Below, piece after piece: positions 42,220 through 52,586 of a stretch of DNA of 64,000 nucleotides. The DNA comes from Bibersteinia trehalosi. Lineage in GTDB: Bacteria; Pseudomonadota; Gammaproteobacteria; Enterobacterales; Pasteurellaceae. A model generated the notes under the pieces. It worked only from the letters and a program-made list of their open reading frames with translations. It did no database searches and was not told the origin of the DNA. The translations under genes and the position numbers were made by a program. Each line of letters begins with the position of its first letter. Position 1 is the first letter of the stretch. The stretch is taken from the NCBI RefSeq assembly GCF_004346205.1, contig NZ_SMAM01000002.1, positions 248,001-312,000 on the forward strand, read 5' to 3'.

Positions 42220-42975
42220 ATGCCAAGCTTAAGTGTAGCGATGATCGTCAAAAATGAATCGCAAGATCTCGCAGCCTGTTTAGAAACCGTCAAAGACTGG
42301 GTAGATGAAATCGTCATTTTAGACAGTGGAAGCACGGATAGCACCAAACAAATCGCCCTAGAATATGGGGCAAAATTTTACGAGAACCTCGATTGGCAAG
42401 GATTTGGCAAACAACGCCAATTGGCTCAGCAATATGTTACGAGTGACTATGTACTATGGTTGGATGCAGATGAGCGAGTAACGCCAGAATTGAAACAGTC
42501 TATTTTACGTGCTGTACAGGAAAATAAAGCAGATAGCGTGTATCAGCTTGCCCGCTTAAGTGAAATTTTTGGGCGACAAATTCGCCATTCTGGTTGGTAT
42601 CCAGATTATGTTGTGCGCCTTTACCCAACGAAATTAGCAAAATATGGCGATGAATTAGTGCATGAGAAAGTGCATTATCCTGCTGGCACAAAAGTAATAA
42701 AATTAAGTGGCGATTTACTGCATTTCACTTATAAAGATATTCACCATTATTTGGTGAAATCAGCAAGTTATGCCAAAGCATGGGCAATGCAACGTGCATC
42801 TCAAGGAAAAAAAGCATCAATTGGGCAAGGTATCAGCCATGCACTTAGCTGTTTTTTCAAAATGTATATTTTAAAGGCGGGTTTTTTAGATGGAAAACAA
42901 GGCTTGTTACTCGCTATTTTATCGGCACACTCCACTTTCGTGAAATATGCCGATTTATGGGATAGAACCCGTTAA
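42220..42975 (+). CDS. glycosyltransferase family 2, LgtF/KdtX-like LPS core transferase
   Basis: A 251-residue GT2 (GT-A fold) enzyme. N-terminal nucleotide-sugar region [28 protein letters not shown] with [10 protein letters not shown], and the DxD motif in [13 protein letters not shown]. It resembles the H. influenzae LgtF group that adds glucose to heptose I of the LPS inner core; the acceptor is not certain. The ATG at 42220 follows AAAGGAAAG; the frame is open to 42184. It converges on the GT9 gene, the two stop codons overlapping. Confidence 0.82.
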   Translation: MPSLSVAMIVKNESQDLAACLETVKDWVDEIVILDSGSTDSTKQIALEYGAKFYENLDWQGFGKQRQLAQQYVTSDYVLWLDADERVTPELKQSILRAVQENKADSVYQLARLSEIFGRQIRHSGWYPDYVVRLYPTKLAKYGDELVHEKVHYPAGTKVIKLSGDLLHFTYKDIHHYLVKSASYAKAWAMQRASQGKKASIGQGISHALSCFFKMYILKAGFLDGKQGLLLAILSAHSTFVKYADLWDRTR

Positions 42976-43988
42976 GCTCGCCACATTTTTTCGACAAATG
43001 GCACAATCTCACGCAAAGCAAGGCTAATATCAATCAGGGTTAGATTCTTCTCCGTTGCTTTACCCGTTGGCGGACAAAAGGCAATATGTTTGTCTGCCTG
43101 ATTGATCGGTCGCCAGCGGCGAGGTATTGCCGATAGGCGGCTTGGGTAAAAACCTACGGTTGGCACATTTAATGCCCCAGAAATGTGCAACGGTCCTGTT
43201 GAGCCTGCAATAAAAAGATCCGCACAGGCTAAAGCCAGAGCAAAATCCCCTAAGCCATTATTTTTAGCATAAATAGCTACATTAGGTAAGGCTATCATTT
43301 CTGCAAGCTTTGTTGCATTCTCTGCCTCATTTAAGCTTCCTGCCGTCAAAATTACTTGGCAATCCACTTCTGCCCGAATACCTTGCACTAATTGCGCATA
43401 TTGCGCTAACGATAAATTAGTCGCTGATCCACCTGTACCACTATGCACAAATAGCCATTTCTTGCATTCATCAAGCCCTAAACAAGCGCTCAATTCCGTC
43501 CGTTTTTTTGCGATTTGCTCAGACGAAAAGGCAAGATAAGGCTCTTTCGGCTCAACCACTGCATAAGCGTGATCGGATAAGAAACGACGTGCCAATTCTA
43601 AATTGTATTCAAATTCCGCCTTTTCAGAACGAGAACGGCGCTGAGTTAGACGTTGATTGTAGAGAAACTGAAATAGTTTTGTTGCAGGGGCTAAGCGATA
43701 TTTAATTCCACTTTGCCAAGTGAGTTTAGCGTTATACCAATCAGAGACAAAAGTGATACTTGCAGAAAATCCACCGTTTTTAACCGCTTGTAAAGTCTGC
43801 TCATCTTTATTATCAATGATAATATGATCAATTGAAGGGCAAAGTTTAGCAAGTTCAGCCGTATATTGGGGGACAAGTGCCGTAATTTCTAAGTCTGGCG
43901 CGGATTGCTTAAGCATCGCGAAGGCGGGGAAACAGAGCATGAAATCGCCGATTTTATCATTTCGAATAACAAGCAATTTTTTGGTCAT
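42972..43988 (-). CDS. glycosyltransferase family 9 (heptosyltransferase-like)
   Basis: A 338-residue GT9 protein. N-terminus [23 protein letters not shown], whose Asp in the G-D motif is typical of heptosyltransferases, and donor-binding C-terminal region [24 protein letters not shown]. It differs clearly from the OpsX-type enzyme at 12171-13205, so it probably acts at another heptose position of the core. The specific linkage cannot be named from sequence. Its last bases overlap the 3' end of the GT2 gene on the opposite strand. Confidence 0.83.
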   Translation of the reverse strand: MTKKLLVIRNDKIGDFMLCFPAFAMLKQSAPDLEITALVPQYTAELAKLCPSIDHIIIDNKDEQTLQAVKNGGFSASITFVSDWYNAKLTWQSGIKYRLAPATKLFQFLYNQRLTQRRSRSEKAEFEYNLELARRFLSDHAYAVVEPKEPYLAFSSEQIAKKRTELSACLGLDECKKWLFVHSGTGGSATNLSLAQYAQLVQGIRAEVDCQVILTAGSLNEAENATKLAEMIALPNVAIYAKNNGLGDFALALACADLFIAGSTGPLHISGALNVPTVGFYPSRLSAIPRRWRPINQADKHIAFCPPTGKATEKNLTLIDISLALREIVPFVEKMWRA

Positions 43989-44079
43989 TATAGAAATTCC
44001 TATTTAGTCGCAAAATGATCAGCATTCTAATCATTAAAGCCCAAGCATTCCATTATTTTTCAGATGAAAAGTTGCTTGA

Positions 44080-45486
<1,407 letters not shown>

Positions 45487-45550
45487 TTTATCTTGCTATC
45501 TTAAGGACGCAATAATGATCTGACCCCAAAAAGTTAGATTCATTTAATTC

Positions 45551-45596
45551 AAGGACTGAGTTCTGTACGCCACAGGACTTAGTCCTTTTTATTTTT
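45551..45596 (+). terminator. imperfect long hairpin terminator after argG
   Basis: AAGGACTGAGTTCTGT (45551-45566) pairs with ACAGGACTTAGTCCTT (45572-45587) with two G.T pairs, a 5-base loop, and is followed by TTTATTTTT. It lies just after a CTGACCCCAAAAAGTTAGA stretch (about 45520-45538) that looks like an IS3-type element end. Confidence 0.75.
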
Positions 45597-45695
45597 GTAA
45601 AAAATCGGCAAAAAGCTACCGCTTGCTTTCTTATCATCAAAAATTTATTCCGTATTCCTTTTCTGCATAAAAAAGTTTTTACCTACACTTGACAT

Positions 45696-45719
45696 AGAGT
45701 TCTAGACGTCTAGAATGCT
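45696..45719 (+). promoter_or_regulatory. MetJ operator (three tandem met boxes) upstream of metN
   Basis: Three contiguous 8-base units AGAGTTCT, AGACGTCT and AGAATGCT match the met box AGACGTCT at 6, 8 and 5 positions. The centre is a 16-bp perfect palindrome (45700-45715). A TTGACA at 45689-45694 directly abuts it, so a bound repressor would cover the promoter. It indicates repression by MetJ with S-adenosylmethionine. Confidence 0.85.
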
Positions 45720-45754
45720 ATGCTAATTTTCTAAAATAGTACGGATAATAATTT

Positions 45755-46789
45755 ATGATTGAGCTGAAACAGATCAGCAAACAATTTGAGGTCAAAGGGC
45801 AAAAAATCACAGCCCTAGATAATGTTAATTTAACCGTTCCCCAAGGCACAATTTATGGGGTTATCGGTTCATCTGGTGCAGGTAAGAGCACCCTTATTCG
45901 CTGTGTAAATCTGCTAGAGCGTCCAACTATTGGGCAAGTGATTGTTAATGGGCAGGATTTAACTACGCTCAGCGAAAAAGAATTAATTGTCGCTCGCCGC
46001 CAAATCGCAATGATTTTCCAGCATTTTAATTTACTCTCTTCACGCACTGTCTTTGACAATGTCGCATTGCCATTAGAACTCAGCAATGAGCCCAAAGATA
46101 AAATCAAGAAGAAGGTTACTGAGCTATTGGAATTGGTCGGTCTTGCTGATAAACATCTTGCTTATCCAAGTAACCTTTCTGGCGGACAAAAGCAGCGCGT
46201 GGCAATCGCCCGCGCGTTAGCAAGCGATCCACAAGTATTATTATGCGATGAAGCTACCAGTGCATTAGACCCTGCAACGACTAAATCTATTTTACAATTG
46301 CTCAAAGAGATCAATAAGCGTCTTGGTTTAACCATTTTGTTGATTACCCATGAAATGGATGTGGTAAAAAAAATCTGTGATCGCGTTGCTGTCATTGATA
46401 AAGGTCGTTTAGTCGAAACAGGCACCGTAAGTGAAATTTTTGCTAATCCAAAAACTGAATTGGCTCAAGAATTTATTCAATCAACTTTCCATTTTGAATT
46501 ACCTGAAGAATATACCGAGCAACTTTCAAATTCGCCAACAGCAAATAGTAAACCGATCATCAAATTTGAGTTTACCGGCAACTCAGTTGATGCGCCATTA
46601 CTGTCACATGCCTCTAAAAAATTTGGTATTGATTTCAGTATTTTGATGTCACAAATTGACTACGCTGGTGGCGTAAAATTCGGTTTTGTGGTTGCAGAAG
46701 TTGAGGGCGAAGCAGAAAAAATCGATGAAGCTCGTTTTTACTTAATTGATAATAATGTCAAAGTGGAGGTACTTGGCTATGTTGGATAG
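45755..46789 (+). CDS. metN: D-/L-methionine ABC transporter ATP-binding protein MetN
   Basis: A 344-residue ATPase of the MetNIQ importer. Walker [10 protein letters not shown], signature LSGGQKQR, Walker [14 protein letters not shown] in the first 240 residues. The C-terminal NIL/ACT-like domain (about 265-344) allows inhibition by internal methionine in the E. coli homologue. It is preceded by MetJ boxes and overlaps metI. Confidence 0.96.
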   Translation: MIELKQISKQFEVKGQKITALDNVNLTVPQGTIYGVIGSSGAGKSTLIRCVNLLERPTIGQVIVNGQDLTTLSEKELIVARRQIAMIFQHFNLLSSRTVFDNVALPLELSNEPKDKIKKKVTELLELVGLADKHLAYPSNLSGGQKQRVAIARALASDPQVLLCDEATSALDPATTKSILQLLKEINKRLGLTILLITHEMDVVKKICDRVAVIDKGRLVETGTVSEIFANPKTELAQEFIQSTFHFELPEEYTEQLSNSPTANSKPIIKFEFTGNSVDAPLLSHASKKFGIDFSILMSQIDYAGGVKFGFVVAEVEGEAEKIDEARFYLIDNNVKVEVLGYVG

Positions 46790-47468
46790 TATCATCAACG
46801 CAATTAATACCCAGCTAACCCCAACAATTTGGGAATTGCTTGGGCGTTCAACTTACGAAACCATCTATATGAGCCTTGTCGCTACTGCTTTCGCGGTATT
46901 ATTTGGTCTGCCCCTAGGCGTATTGACCTTTATTACCGAAAAGGGGGAGATTTTAGAAAATAAATTACTCAACCGCATTTTGAATATTTTCATTAATGTA
47001 GGACGCTCTATTCCATTTATTATTCTCTTATTATTATTAATGGATACTACCCGTGCACTGGTTGGCACAACTATTGGTACAACCGCATCAATTATTCCAT
47101 TAAGCGCATCCGCATTGCCATTTTTTGCACGTTTAACAGCCAATGCGCTATCAGAAACGCCAAAAGGGCTGACTGAAGCTGCTAAAGCTATGGGCGCAAC
47201 AAATTGGCAAGTCATTACCAAATTCTACTTACCAGAGGCTAAAACCGCGCTCATTAAAGCAATCACACTCACCTTAGTCGGTGTAATTGGCTATTCAGCT
47301 ATGGCTGGTACACAAGGCGGAGGCGGCTTAGGAAATACTGCAATTTCTTACGGTGTCCATCGTAATATGGAAGCCGTAAAATGGGTGGCAACGATTATTA
47401 TTGTTGCACTCGTGATGTTATCGGAAAAATACGGTAACAAAATCGCCGATCGCAATGATCACCGTTAA
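46779..47468 (+). CDS. metI: methionine ABC transporter permease MetI
   Basis: A 229-residue permease with five hydrophobic segments and the coupling motif [23 protein letters not shown] facing MetN. The ATG at 46779 has GGAGGT upstream and overlaps the metN stop by 11 bases; the frame is open to 46746 but those codons are within metN. It is coupled to metN and followed by metQ. Confidence 0.95.
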   Translation: MLDSIINAINTQLTPTIWELLGRSTYETIYMSLVATAFAVLFGLPLGVLTFITEKGEILENKLLNRILNIFINVGRSIPFIILLLLLMDTTRALVGTTIGTTASIIPLSASALPFFARLTANALSETPKGLTEAAKAMGATNWQVITKFYLPEAKTALIKAITLTLVGVIGYSAMAGTQGGGGLGNTAISYGVHRNMEAVKWVATIIIVALVMLSEKYGNKIADRNDHR

Positions 47469-47496
47469 TATAAATCCACTCTTAAGAGGACTGTTT

Positions 47497-48324
47497 ATGA
47501 GTTTCAAAAAATTACTAGGCTTAGCCATTGTTTCAGCGCTTGCTTTAACAGGCTGCAAAGAAGAGAAAAAAGCAGAAGCAGCACCTGCTGCACCAGCAGT
47601 AACACAAAAAATCAAAGTAGGGGTAATGGCAGGGCCTGAACATAGCGTGGCTGAAGTTGCGGCCATTATTGCTAAAGAAAAATATGGTTTAGACGTTGAA
47701 TTTGTTTTATTCAATGACTACGCATTGCCAAACACCGCCACCAGCAATGGTGATTTAGATGCAAATGCATTCCAACACAAGCCGTATTTAGATAAAGATA
47801 GCGATGCTAAAGGCTTAAAAAATCTTGTGCTCGTAGGTAATACTTTCGTTTATCCATTAGCGGGTTATTCGAAAAAAATCAAAAACGTCAGTGAATTAGC
47901 GGATGGCGCAACAGTTGCAGTACCAAATGATCCAAGCAATCTTGCGCGTGCATTAATCTTGTTAGAAAAACAAGGTTTAATCAAATTAAAAGACAATACT
48001 AACCTCTTCTCTACTTCATTAGATATTGTTGAAAATCCAAAAAACATCAAAATCCAAGAAGTGGATACCTCTGTTGCCGCTCGTGCATTAGATGATGTGG
48101 ATTTAGCAGTGGTAAACAATACTTATGCAGGTCAAGTCGGTTTAAGTGCTAATGATGGTGTTTTTGTAGAAGATAAAGATTCTCCATATGTGAACATCAT
48201 TGTAGCTCGTGATAACAATAAAGATAGCGAAGCCGTACAAAACTTTGTCAAAGCCTACCAAACTGAAGAAGTGTTCCAAGAAGCGCAAAAACACTTTAAA
48301 GATGGTGTAGTGAAAGGCTGGTAA
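47497..48324 (+). CDS. metQ: methionine-binding lipoprotein MetQ (first copy)
   Basis: A 275-residue NlpA-family lipoprotein delivering methionine to MetNI. Lipobox ALTGC (start at 47497, with AAGAGGA upstream; an in-frame upstream extension lies within metI). Ligand-site region GDLDANAFQHKPYLDKD and NTYAGQVGL are canonical for MetQ. A tandem paralogue follows after about 100 bases. Confidence 0.95.
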   Translation: MSFKKLLGLAIVSALALTGCKEEKKAEAAPAAPAVTQKIKVGVMAGPEHSVAEVAAIIAKEKYGLDVEFVLFNDYALPNTATSNGDLDANAFQHKPYLDKDSDAKGLKNLVLVGNTFVYPLAGYSKKIKNVSELADGATVAVPNDPSNLARALILLEKQGLIKLKDNTNLFSTSLDIVENPKNIKIQEVDTSVAARALDDVDLAVVNNTYAGQVGLSANDGVFVEDKDSPYVNIIVARDNNKDSEAVQNFVKAYQTEEVFQEAQKHFKDGVVKGW

Positions 48325-48343
48325 TCACATTTATCGAGTATCA

Positions 48344-48400
48344 AGCGGTCTAGTTTTTTTAGAATTTTGCAAAATTTTTGAAAAAAAGACCGCTATTTTT
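48344..48400 (+). terminator. large stem-loop between the two metQ genes
   Basis: AGCGGTCT (48344-48351) pairs with AGACCGCT (48387-48394), extended inward by a T-run against an A-run, and followed by ATTTTT. The left arm is part of a degenerate uptake signal. It could attenuate expression of the second copy. Confidence 0.7.
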
Positions 48401-48424
48401 AATACAAAAAACAAGGAACGTGAA

Positions 48425-49243
48425 ATGAACTTCAAAAAAATTCTCAGCATCGCTTTACTTTCAGCCTTAGCATTAACCGGCTGTAAAGAAGAACAAAAAG
48501 CAAATGCAACTCAGCAAGACGTACGCAAATTAGTTGTTGGCGTAATGCAAGGCCCTGAAGCACAAGTAAATGAAGTTGCAGCCCGTATTGCGAAAGAAAA
48601 ATACAATCTCGAAGTAAAATTAGTCGAGTTTAACGAATATACTCAGCCTAATATTGCGCTCAATGCAGGTGATTTGGACATTAATGCTTTCCAATCTGGC
48701 CCATTCTTAGAGCGTGAAATGCAAGAACGTGGCTACAAATTTGTGATTCAAGGCAATACCTTTGTCTTTCCAATCGCGGCTTACTCCAAGAAAATTCAAA
48801 ATATCGCAGCACTACCTGAAAATGCTAAAATCGCTATTTCAAATGAGTTAAGCACCGTAGGTCGTTCTCTTTTATTGTTACAGGCTAATGGCGTAATCAA
48901 ATTAAAAGATCCAACAAATCTTTATTCAACTGAATTAGATATTGTTGAAAATCCGAAAAACGTGTCGATAACTCAAATTGATACCGCACTCCTCACCCGA
49001 GCATTAGATGATGTGGATCTTGCTATTATCAATAATAACTATGCAGGGCAAGCGGGTTTAAATCCAGAAAAAGATGGCATTATCGTGGAAGCCAAAGATT
49101 CTCCTTACGTAAACTTAATTGTTTCTCGCGAAGACAATAAAGACAATCCGTTAATCCAAGATTACGTAAAAGCTTTCCAAACAGACGAAGTTTATCAAGA
49201 AGCATTAAAACACTTCCCAGGTGGAATTGTAAAAGGTTGGTAA
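48425..49243 (+). CDS. second MetQ/NlpA-family substrate-binding lipoprotein
   Basis: A 272-residue tandem paralogue of metQ with the same lipobox ALTGC and the same overall plan, ending IVKGW like the first copy. Its ligand-site segment reads GDLDINAFQSGPFLERE, replacing the H-K-P-Y-L of the first copy with S-G-P-F-L, so its ligand preference may differ. It probably uses the same MetNI permease, as no other permease is adjacent. A terminator follows immediately. Confidence 0.9.
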   Translation: MNFKKILSIALLSALALTGCKEEQKANATQQDVRKLVVGVMQGPEAQVNEVAARIAKEKYNLEVKLVEFNEYTQPNIALNAGDLDINAFQSGPFLEREMQERGYKFVIQGNTFVFPIAAYSKKIQNIAALPENAKIAISNELSTVGRSLLLLQANGVIKLKDPTNLYSTELDIVENPKNVSITQIDTALLTRALDDVDLAIINNNYAGQAGLNPEKDGIIVEAKDSPYVNLIVSREDNKDNPLIQDYVKAFQTDEVYQEALKHFPGGIVKGW

Positions 49244-49248
49244 AATAT

Positions 49249-49275
49249 ATCCCCCGCAAGGGGGATTTTATATTT
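49249..49275 (+). terminator. terminator of the met transport operon
   Basis: ATCCCCC-GCAA-GGGGGAT followed by TTTATATTT, starting 5 bases after the second metQ stop. A 7-bp stem with GNRA-like loop. Confidence 0.9.
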
Positions 49276-49286
49276 CCCTCAATTGG

Positions 49287-49292
49287 TATAAT
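49287..49292 (+). promoter_or_regulatory. perfect -10 hexamer for the following glycosyltransferase gene
   Basis: TATAAT 28 bases before the ATG at 49321, right after the met operon terminator. The -35 is poor. Confidence 0.4.
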
Positions 49293-49320
49293 CAATATAT
49301 ATTTTTCTTATTTTCTCAAA

Positions 49321-50244
49321 ATGGCTGAAGCAACTCTAATCGCAAACAATTGCGATATCTCCTTTATTATTCCTGTTTATAATGCAGAACCTTTTCTCAC
49401 TTCTTGTTTAAATAGTATTTTAGCAACTGACGTGGACAAAGAAATTATCATTATTGATGATGGCTCTAGTGATAATTCACTCGAGATTGCAGAAGCTTAC
49501 GCAAAGCTACACGCCGAAATACGAATTATCCAGCAAGCTCATCAAGGTGTTTCAAGTGCGCGAAATCAGGGTATCAAACAGGCTAAAGGTCGTTATATCC
49601 AATTTGTCGATGCAGATGATCGTATTATCTATACACACTATTATGGTTTGATTCGCTTTTGTGACATGAGTGCTTGTGATATTTTAAGAGGCTTGGTCGT
49701 TGAACAAGAGTTAGACAACACGATAGGATATCAACGAAAGCCAGAATCGCTCAACACGACTTACCCTGCAGCCTCTATTAATGGAGCACAATATTTTAGA
49801 GCAATGCAGGAAAGCTGTGGCTTTACTTGTTGTTGGCTTGGTTTTTACCGTACTGAGTTTCTGCGCCAACATCAGATCTATTTTGATGAAAGAGTCAGTA
49901 TTTCTGAAGATAACCTTTTTATGATCGACTGTTTCCTGATGCATGAAGTAAAAGTGCTGTATTTTCCAAACTATATTTATCTTTACCGTAGAAACGCGCA
50001 AAGTAGCACCTTGAAAAAAGATAATTTTGCAGGATTTCAAGACATTTTGACCGCTTGTAAGATCATGAAGCAAAAACAACAACGACTAGCAGCCTCTCCT
50101 GATAAAGCGGAGATGATCGAAAAAATGATTAATAGCACTTATCGCTATGCTTATGAAAAATTCTATCTCAATTTAAATCTTCAGCTTAAATTGGCGGCAA
50201 AAGCACTATTCCAAGAACATAATGTCGCCATACCACAAGAATAA
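49321..50244 (+). CDS. glycosyltransferase family 2 protein
   Basis: A 307-residue GT2 enzyme. GT-A fold start ISFIIPVYNAEPFLTSCLNSIL with IIIDDGSSDNS and GVSSARNQGIKQAKGRYIQFVDADDRI, containing the conserved Asp and DxD-type metal site (about residues 50-105). The C-terminal part is of the kind in LPS or capsule sugar transferases; donor and acceptor are not identifiable. The ATG at 49321 lacks a clear ribosome site but is the first in-frame codon after the putative -10; the frame extends to 49237 inside the terminator. Confidence 0.78.
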   Translation: MAEATLIANNCDISFIIPVYNAEPFLTSCLNSILATDVDKEIIIIDDGSSDNSLEIAEAYAKLHAEIRIIQQAHQGVSSARNQGIKQAKGRYIQFVDADDRIIYTHYYGLIRFCDMSACDILRGLVVEQELDNTIGYQRKPESLNTTYPAASINGAQYFRAMQESCGFTCCWLGFYRTEFLRQHQIYFDERVSISEDNLFMIDCFLMHEVKVLYFPNYIYLYRRNAQSSTLKKDNFAGFQDILTACKIMKQKQQRLAASPDKAEMIEKMINSTYRYAYEKFYLNLNLQLKLAAKALFQEHNVAIPQE

Positions 50245-50252
50245 CGTAAAAC

Positions 50253-50280
50253 AAAAGCCAGATCATAGATCTGGCTTTTA
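50253..50280. terminator. bidirectional terminator between the GT2 gene and aspA
   Basis: AAAAGCCAGATC-ATA-GATCTGGCTTTT: a perfect 12-bp stem with A and T flanks, between two convergent genes. Confidence 0.93.
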
Positions 50281-50292
50281 ACCCCAAGGCTT

Positions 50293-51717
50293 TTATTCCT
50301 CTTCAAAACGTTTGGCTTTATAAGTTGGGTGCATTAGGTTTTCAACGGAAAGAATATCATCTAGCTGCTCTTTTGTTAATAAACCTCGTTCTAACACGAC
50401 TTCACGCACGCCCTTGCCTGTTGTTGCACAGATTTTACCAACGATATCACCTTCATGGTGACCAATAAATGGATTGAGGTAGGTCACAATACCAATAGAG
50501 TTGAAGACAAAGTTTTCACAAATCTCTTTATTTACGGTAATGCCATCAATACATTTATCACGTAAGTTCACACATGCATTGGCAAGAATATCAATACTTT
50601 CAAACATTGCTTGCCCAATCACAGGCTCCATCACATTTAATTGTAATTGCCCCGCTTCTGCTGCCATTGTGACAGTAATATCATTCCCCATTACTTTAAA
50701 GCATACTTGGTTCACAACTTCTGGAACTACAGGGTTTACTTTTGCTGGCATAATTGAAGAACCCGCTTGTAATTCTGGTAGGTTGATCTCATTTAAGCCT
50801 GCTCGTGGCCCAGAAGAGAGTAAACGTAAATCGTTACACACTTTAGATAACTTAACCGCAGTGCGTTTTAATGCACCATGCACCATAACATAAGCGCCAC
50901 AGTCGGAGGTTGCTTCAATTAAGTTGCCAGCTAGAGTACAAGGTAATTGAGTCACTTCAGAGAGGTATTTTACCGCTAAAGGCGCATAGCCTTCAGGCGT
51001 ATTTAGCCCGGTACCAATTGCTGTAGCACCTAAGTTTACTTCAAGCAGCAACTCTGCTGTGCGTTTTAAATTACGTACTTCCTCATCTAATAGAACTGAA
51101 AAAGCTTTAAACTCTTGCCCAACAGTCATAGGTACCGCATCTTGCAATTGGGTACGCCCCATTTTCAGCACATTAGCAAATTCATTTGCTTTATTTTCAA
51201 AACTTTGTTGCAAATATAAAATTTTTGAAATTAAGTGCATCACACTATTGTATACGGCAATGCGAAATCCTGTTGGATAAGCATCGTTAGTAGATTGGCT
51301 TGCATTGACGTGATCCATAGGATCAAGAACGCTGTATTCACCTTTTTTATGGCCTAGAATTTCTAATGCTAGGTTAGCAATAACCTCGTTAGTATTCATA
51401 TTGACAGATGTTCCTGCTCCGCCTTGATAAATATCTGATGGGAACTGATCCATACAGCGTCCATTTACCAATACTTCATCACATGCCTGTACAATTGCTT
51501 TAGCAATTTTTTTCGGAATTGCCCCAAGTTCACCATTTGCTAACGCGGTCGCTTTTTTAACCATAACCATACCACGGACAAACTCAGGCACATCTGAAAT
51601 GACATTCTTAGAAATGTTAAAATTCTCAATCGCACGTAATGTGTGGATGCCCCAATAAACATCGTTTGGTACTTTACGTTCACCTAATAAATCAACTTCA
51701 ATACGATAGTCTTGCAT
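50293..51717 (-). CDS. aspA: aspartate ammonia-lyase
   Basis: A 474-residue aspartase converting aspartate to fumarate and ammonia, feeding anaerobic fumarate respiration. The superfamily signature [15 protein letters not shown], with its flexible catalytic loop, is intact, as are [16 protein letters not shown] and [11 protein letters not shown]. Length is typical. A CRP-like site lies about 65-80 bases upstream of the start codon. Confidence 0.97.
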   Translation of the reverse strand: MQDYRIEVDLLGERKVPNDVYWGIHTLRAIENFNISKNVISDVPEFVRGMVMVKKATALANGELGAIPKKIAKAIVQACDEVLVNGRCMDQFPSDIYQGGAGTSVNMNTNEVIANLALEILGHKKGEYSVLDPMDHVNASQSTNDAYPTGFRIAVYNSVMHLISKILYLQQSFENKANEFANVLKMGRTQLQDAVPMTVGQEFKAFSVLLDEEVRNLKRTAELLLEVNLGATAIGTGLNTPEGYAPLAVKYLSEVTQLPCTLAGNLIEATSDCGAYVMVHGALKRTAVKLSKVCNDLRLLSSGPRAGLNEINLPELQAGSSIMPAKVNPVVPEVVNQVCFKVMGNDITVTMAAEAGQLQLNVMEPVIGQAMFESIDILANACVNLRDKCIDGITVNKEICENFVFNSIGIVTYLNPFIGHHEGDIVGKICATTGKGVREVVLERGLLTKEQLDDILSVENLMHPTYKAKRFEEE

Positions 51718-51782
51718 AACATGTCCTCCTAAGTAGAGATTTAAAATCTATTTATATGATAGCGAGGAAAAACAAAGAAAAA

Positions 51783-51798
51783 TGTGATCTGGCTCATA
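51783..51798 (-). promoter_or_regulatory. CRP-like binding site upstream of aspA
   Basis: TGTGA-TCTGGC-TCATA matches 9 of 10 positions of TGTGA-N6-TCACA. Known E. coli aspA is activated by CRP, so the position upstream of aspA is meaningful. Confidence 0.6.
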
Positions 51799-51966
51799 TT
51801 TTCAAACGTAAATAACCGATATAAATTATCGGTTCAGATTAGTTTTTTTTATGCAAATATGCGCTGTAACAGCAAGAGAATGGTTCAATTGCGTTAAAAA
51901 GCATCAAGCCTGTGGAAAAAACTGCTGATTTCACCAGCAAAAAATCAGTAGCTTACTAAATTTTAT

Positions 51967-51995
51967 TTGCCAAATCATAAAACTTCTGCTATTTA
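51967..51995 (+). promoter_or_regulatory. candidate dksA promoter
   Basis: TTGCCA, 17 bases, TATTTA. Ends about 80 bases before the dksA ATG. Only a moderate match. Confidence 0.4.
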
Positions 51996-52076
51996 TACGC
52001 GCTTTTGAATTACCCCTAAAAATAGAGCCTTTATTCTTAACAGGCTAGAAATACGATGAAAACAACAGGAGCAAAA

Positions 52077-52523
52077 ATGTCTGCGGCACAGCCTACTTCT
52101 CTCAGTTTATTAGCAATTGCAGGTGTCACACCTTATCAACCAAGTAAAGATGAAGATTATATGAGCGATGCTCAAATTGAGCATTTCCGTAAAATTCTAA
52201 AAGCGTGGCATGCGCAAATTATGGAAGAAGCACAGCGCACTAAAGCACAAATGCAAGATGATGTGACCAACTTTGCCGACCCTGCTGACCGAGCAACCCA
52301 AGAAGAAGAATTCAGTTTAGAGTTACGTAACCGAGATCGTGAACGTAAATTACTAAAACGCATTGAACAAACATTAATTAAGTTAGATTCTGGCGATTAT
52401 GGCTATTGCGATACCTGTGGGATTGAGATTGGCTTAAAACGCCTAGAAGCTCGCCCAACAGCAGAACTTTGCGTAGATTGCAAGACTCTTGCTGAAATCC
52501 GCGAAAAACAAATGGGCAGATAA
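52077..52523 (+). CDS. dksA: RNA polymerase-binding transcription factor DksA
   Basis: A 148-residue factor binding the RNA polymerase secondary channel and working with ppGpp. It has the coiled-coil tip D-x2-D-x-A region ([27 protein letters not shown]), then a four-Cys zinc finger (YCDTCG ... CVDCK) and the C-terminal helix [11 protein letters not shown]. The ATG at 52077 has AGGAG at ideal spacing; an ATG at 52056 is also in frame. pcnB and folK follow; the gluQ gene present between them in E. coli is absent. Confidence 0.97.
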   Translation: MSAAQPTSLSLLAIAGVTPYQPSKDEDYMSDAQIEHFRKILKAWHAQIMEEAQRTKAQMQDDVTNFADPADRATQEEEFSLELRNRDRERKLLKRIEQTLIKLDSGDYGYCDTCGIEIGLKRLEARPTAELCVDCKTLAEIREKQMGR

Positions 52524-52543
52524 CCAACATACATATAAAAAAT

Positions 52544-52572
52544 GGGCAATGAAATTCATTGCCCTTTCTATT
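52544..52572 (+). terminator. hairpin between dksA and pcnB
   Basis: GGGCAATGAA, one base, TTCATTGCCC, followed by TTTCTATT. A perfect palindrome, 20 bases after the dksA stop and 15 bases before the pcnB start codon; a partial terminator. Confidence 0.7.
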
Positions 52573-52586
52573 GAACGAGGTGAGTT

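Larger units (their letters stand above)
51718..52076. promoter_or_regulatory. 359-base divergent intergenic region between aspA and dksA
   Basis: The longest gene-free stretch. It holds a CRP-like site at 51783-51798, a perfect 8-bp inverted repeat at 51814-51834 (AACCGATA, 5 bases, TATCGGTT) followed by a T-run on the plus strand, and a probable dksA promoter at 51967-51995. No convincing small gene or structured RNA was recognised. Confidence 0.6.

Noticed and set aside
46865-47221. 118-codon minus-strand frame opposite metI
   Set aside because: Composition mirrors metI. It would lie entirely within a conserved operon on the other strand.
49711-50082. 123-codon minus-strand frame opposite the GT2 gene
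   Set aside because: No start signal or family resemblance; the plus-strand frame has clear GT2 motifs.
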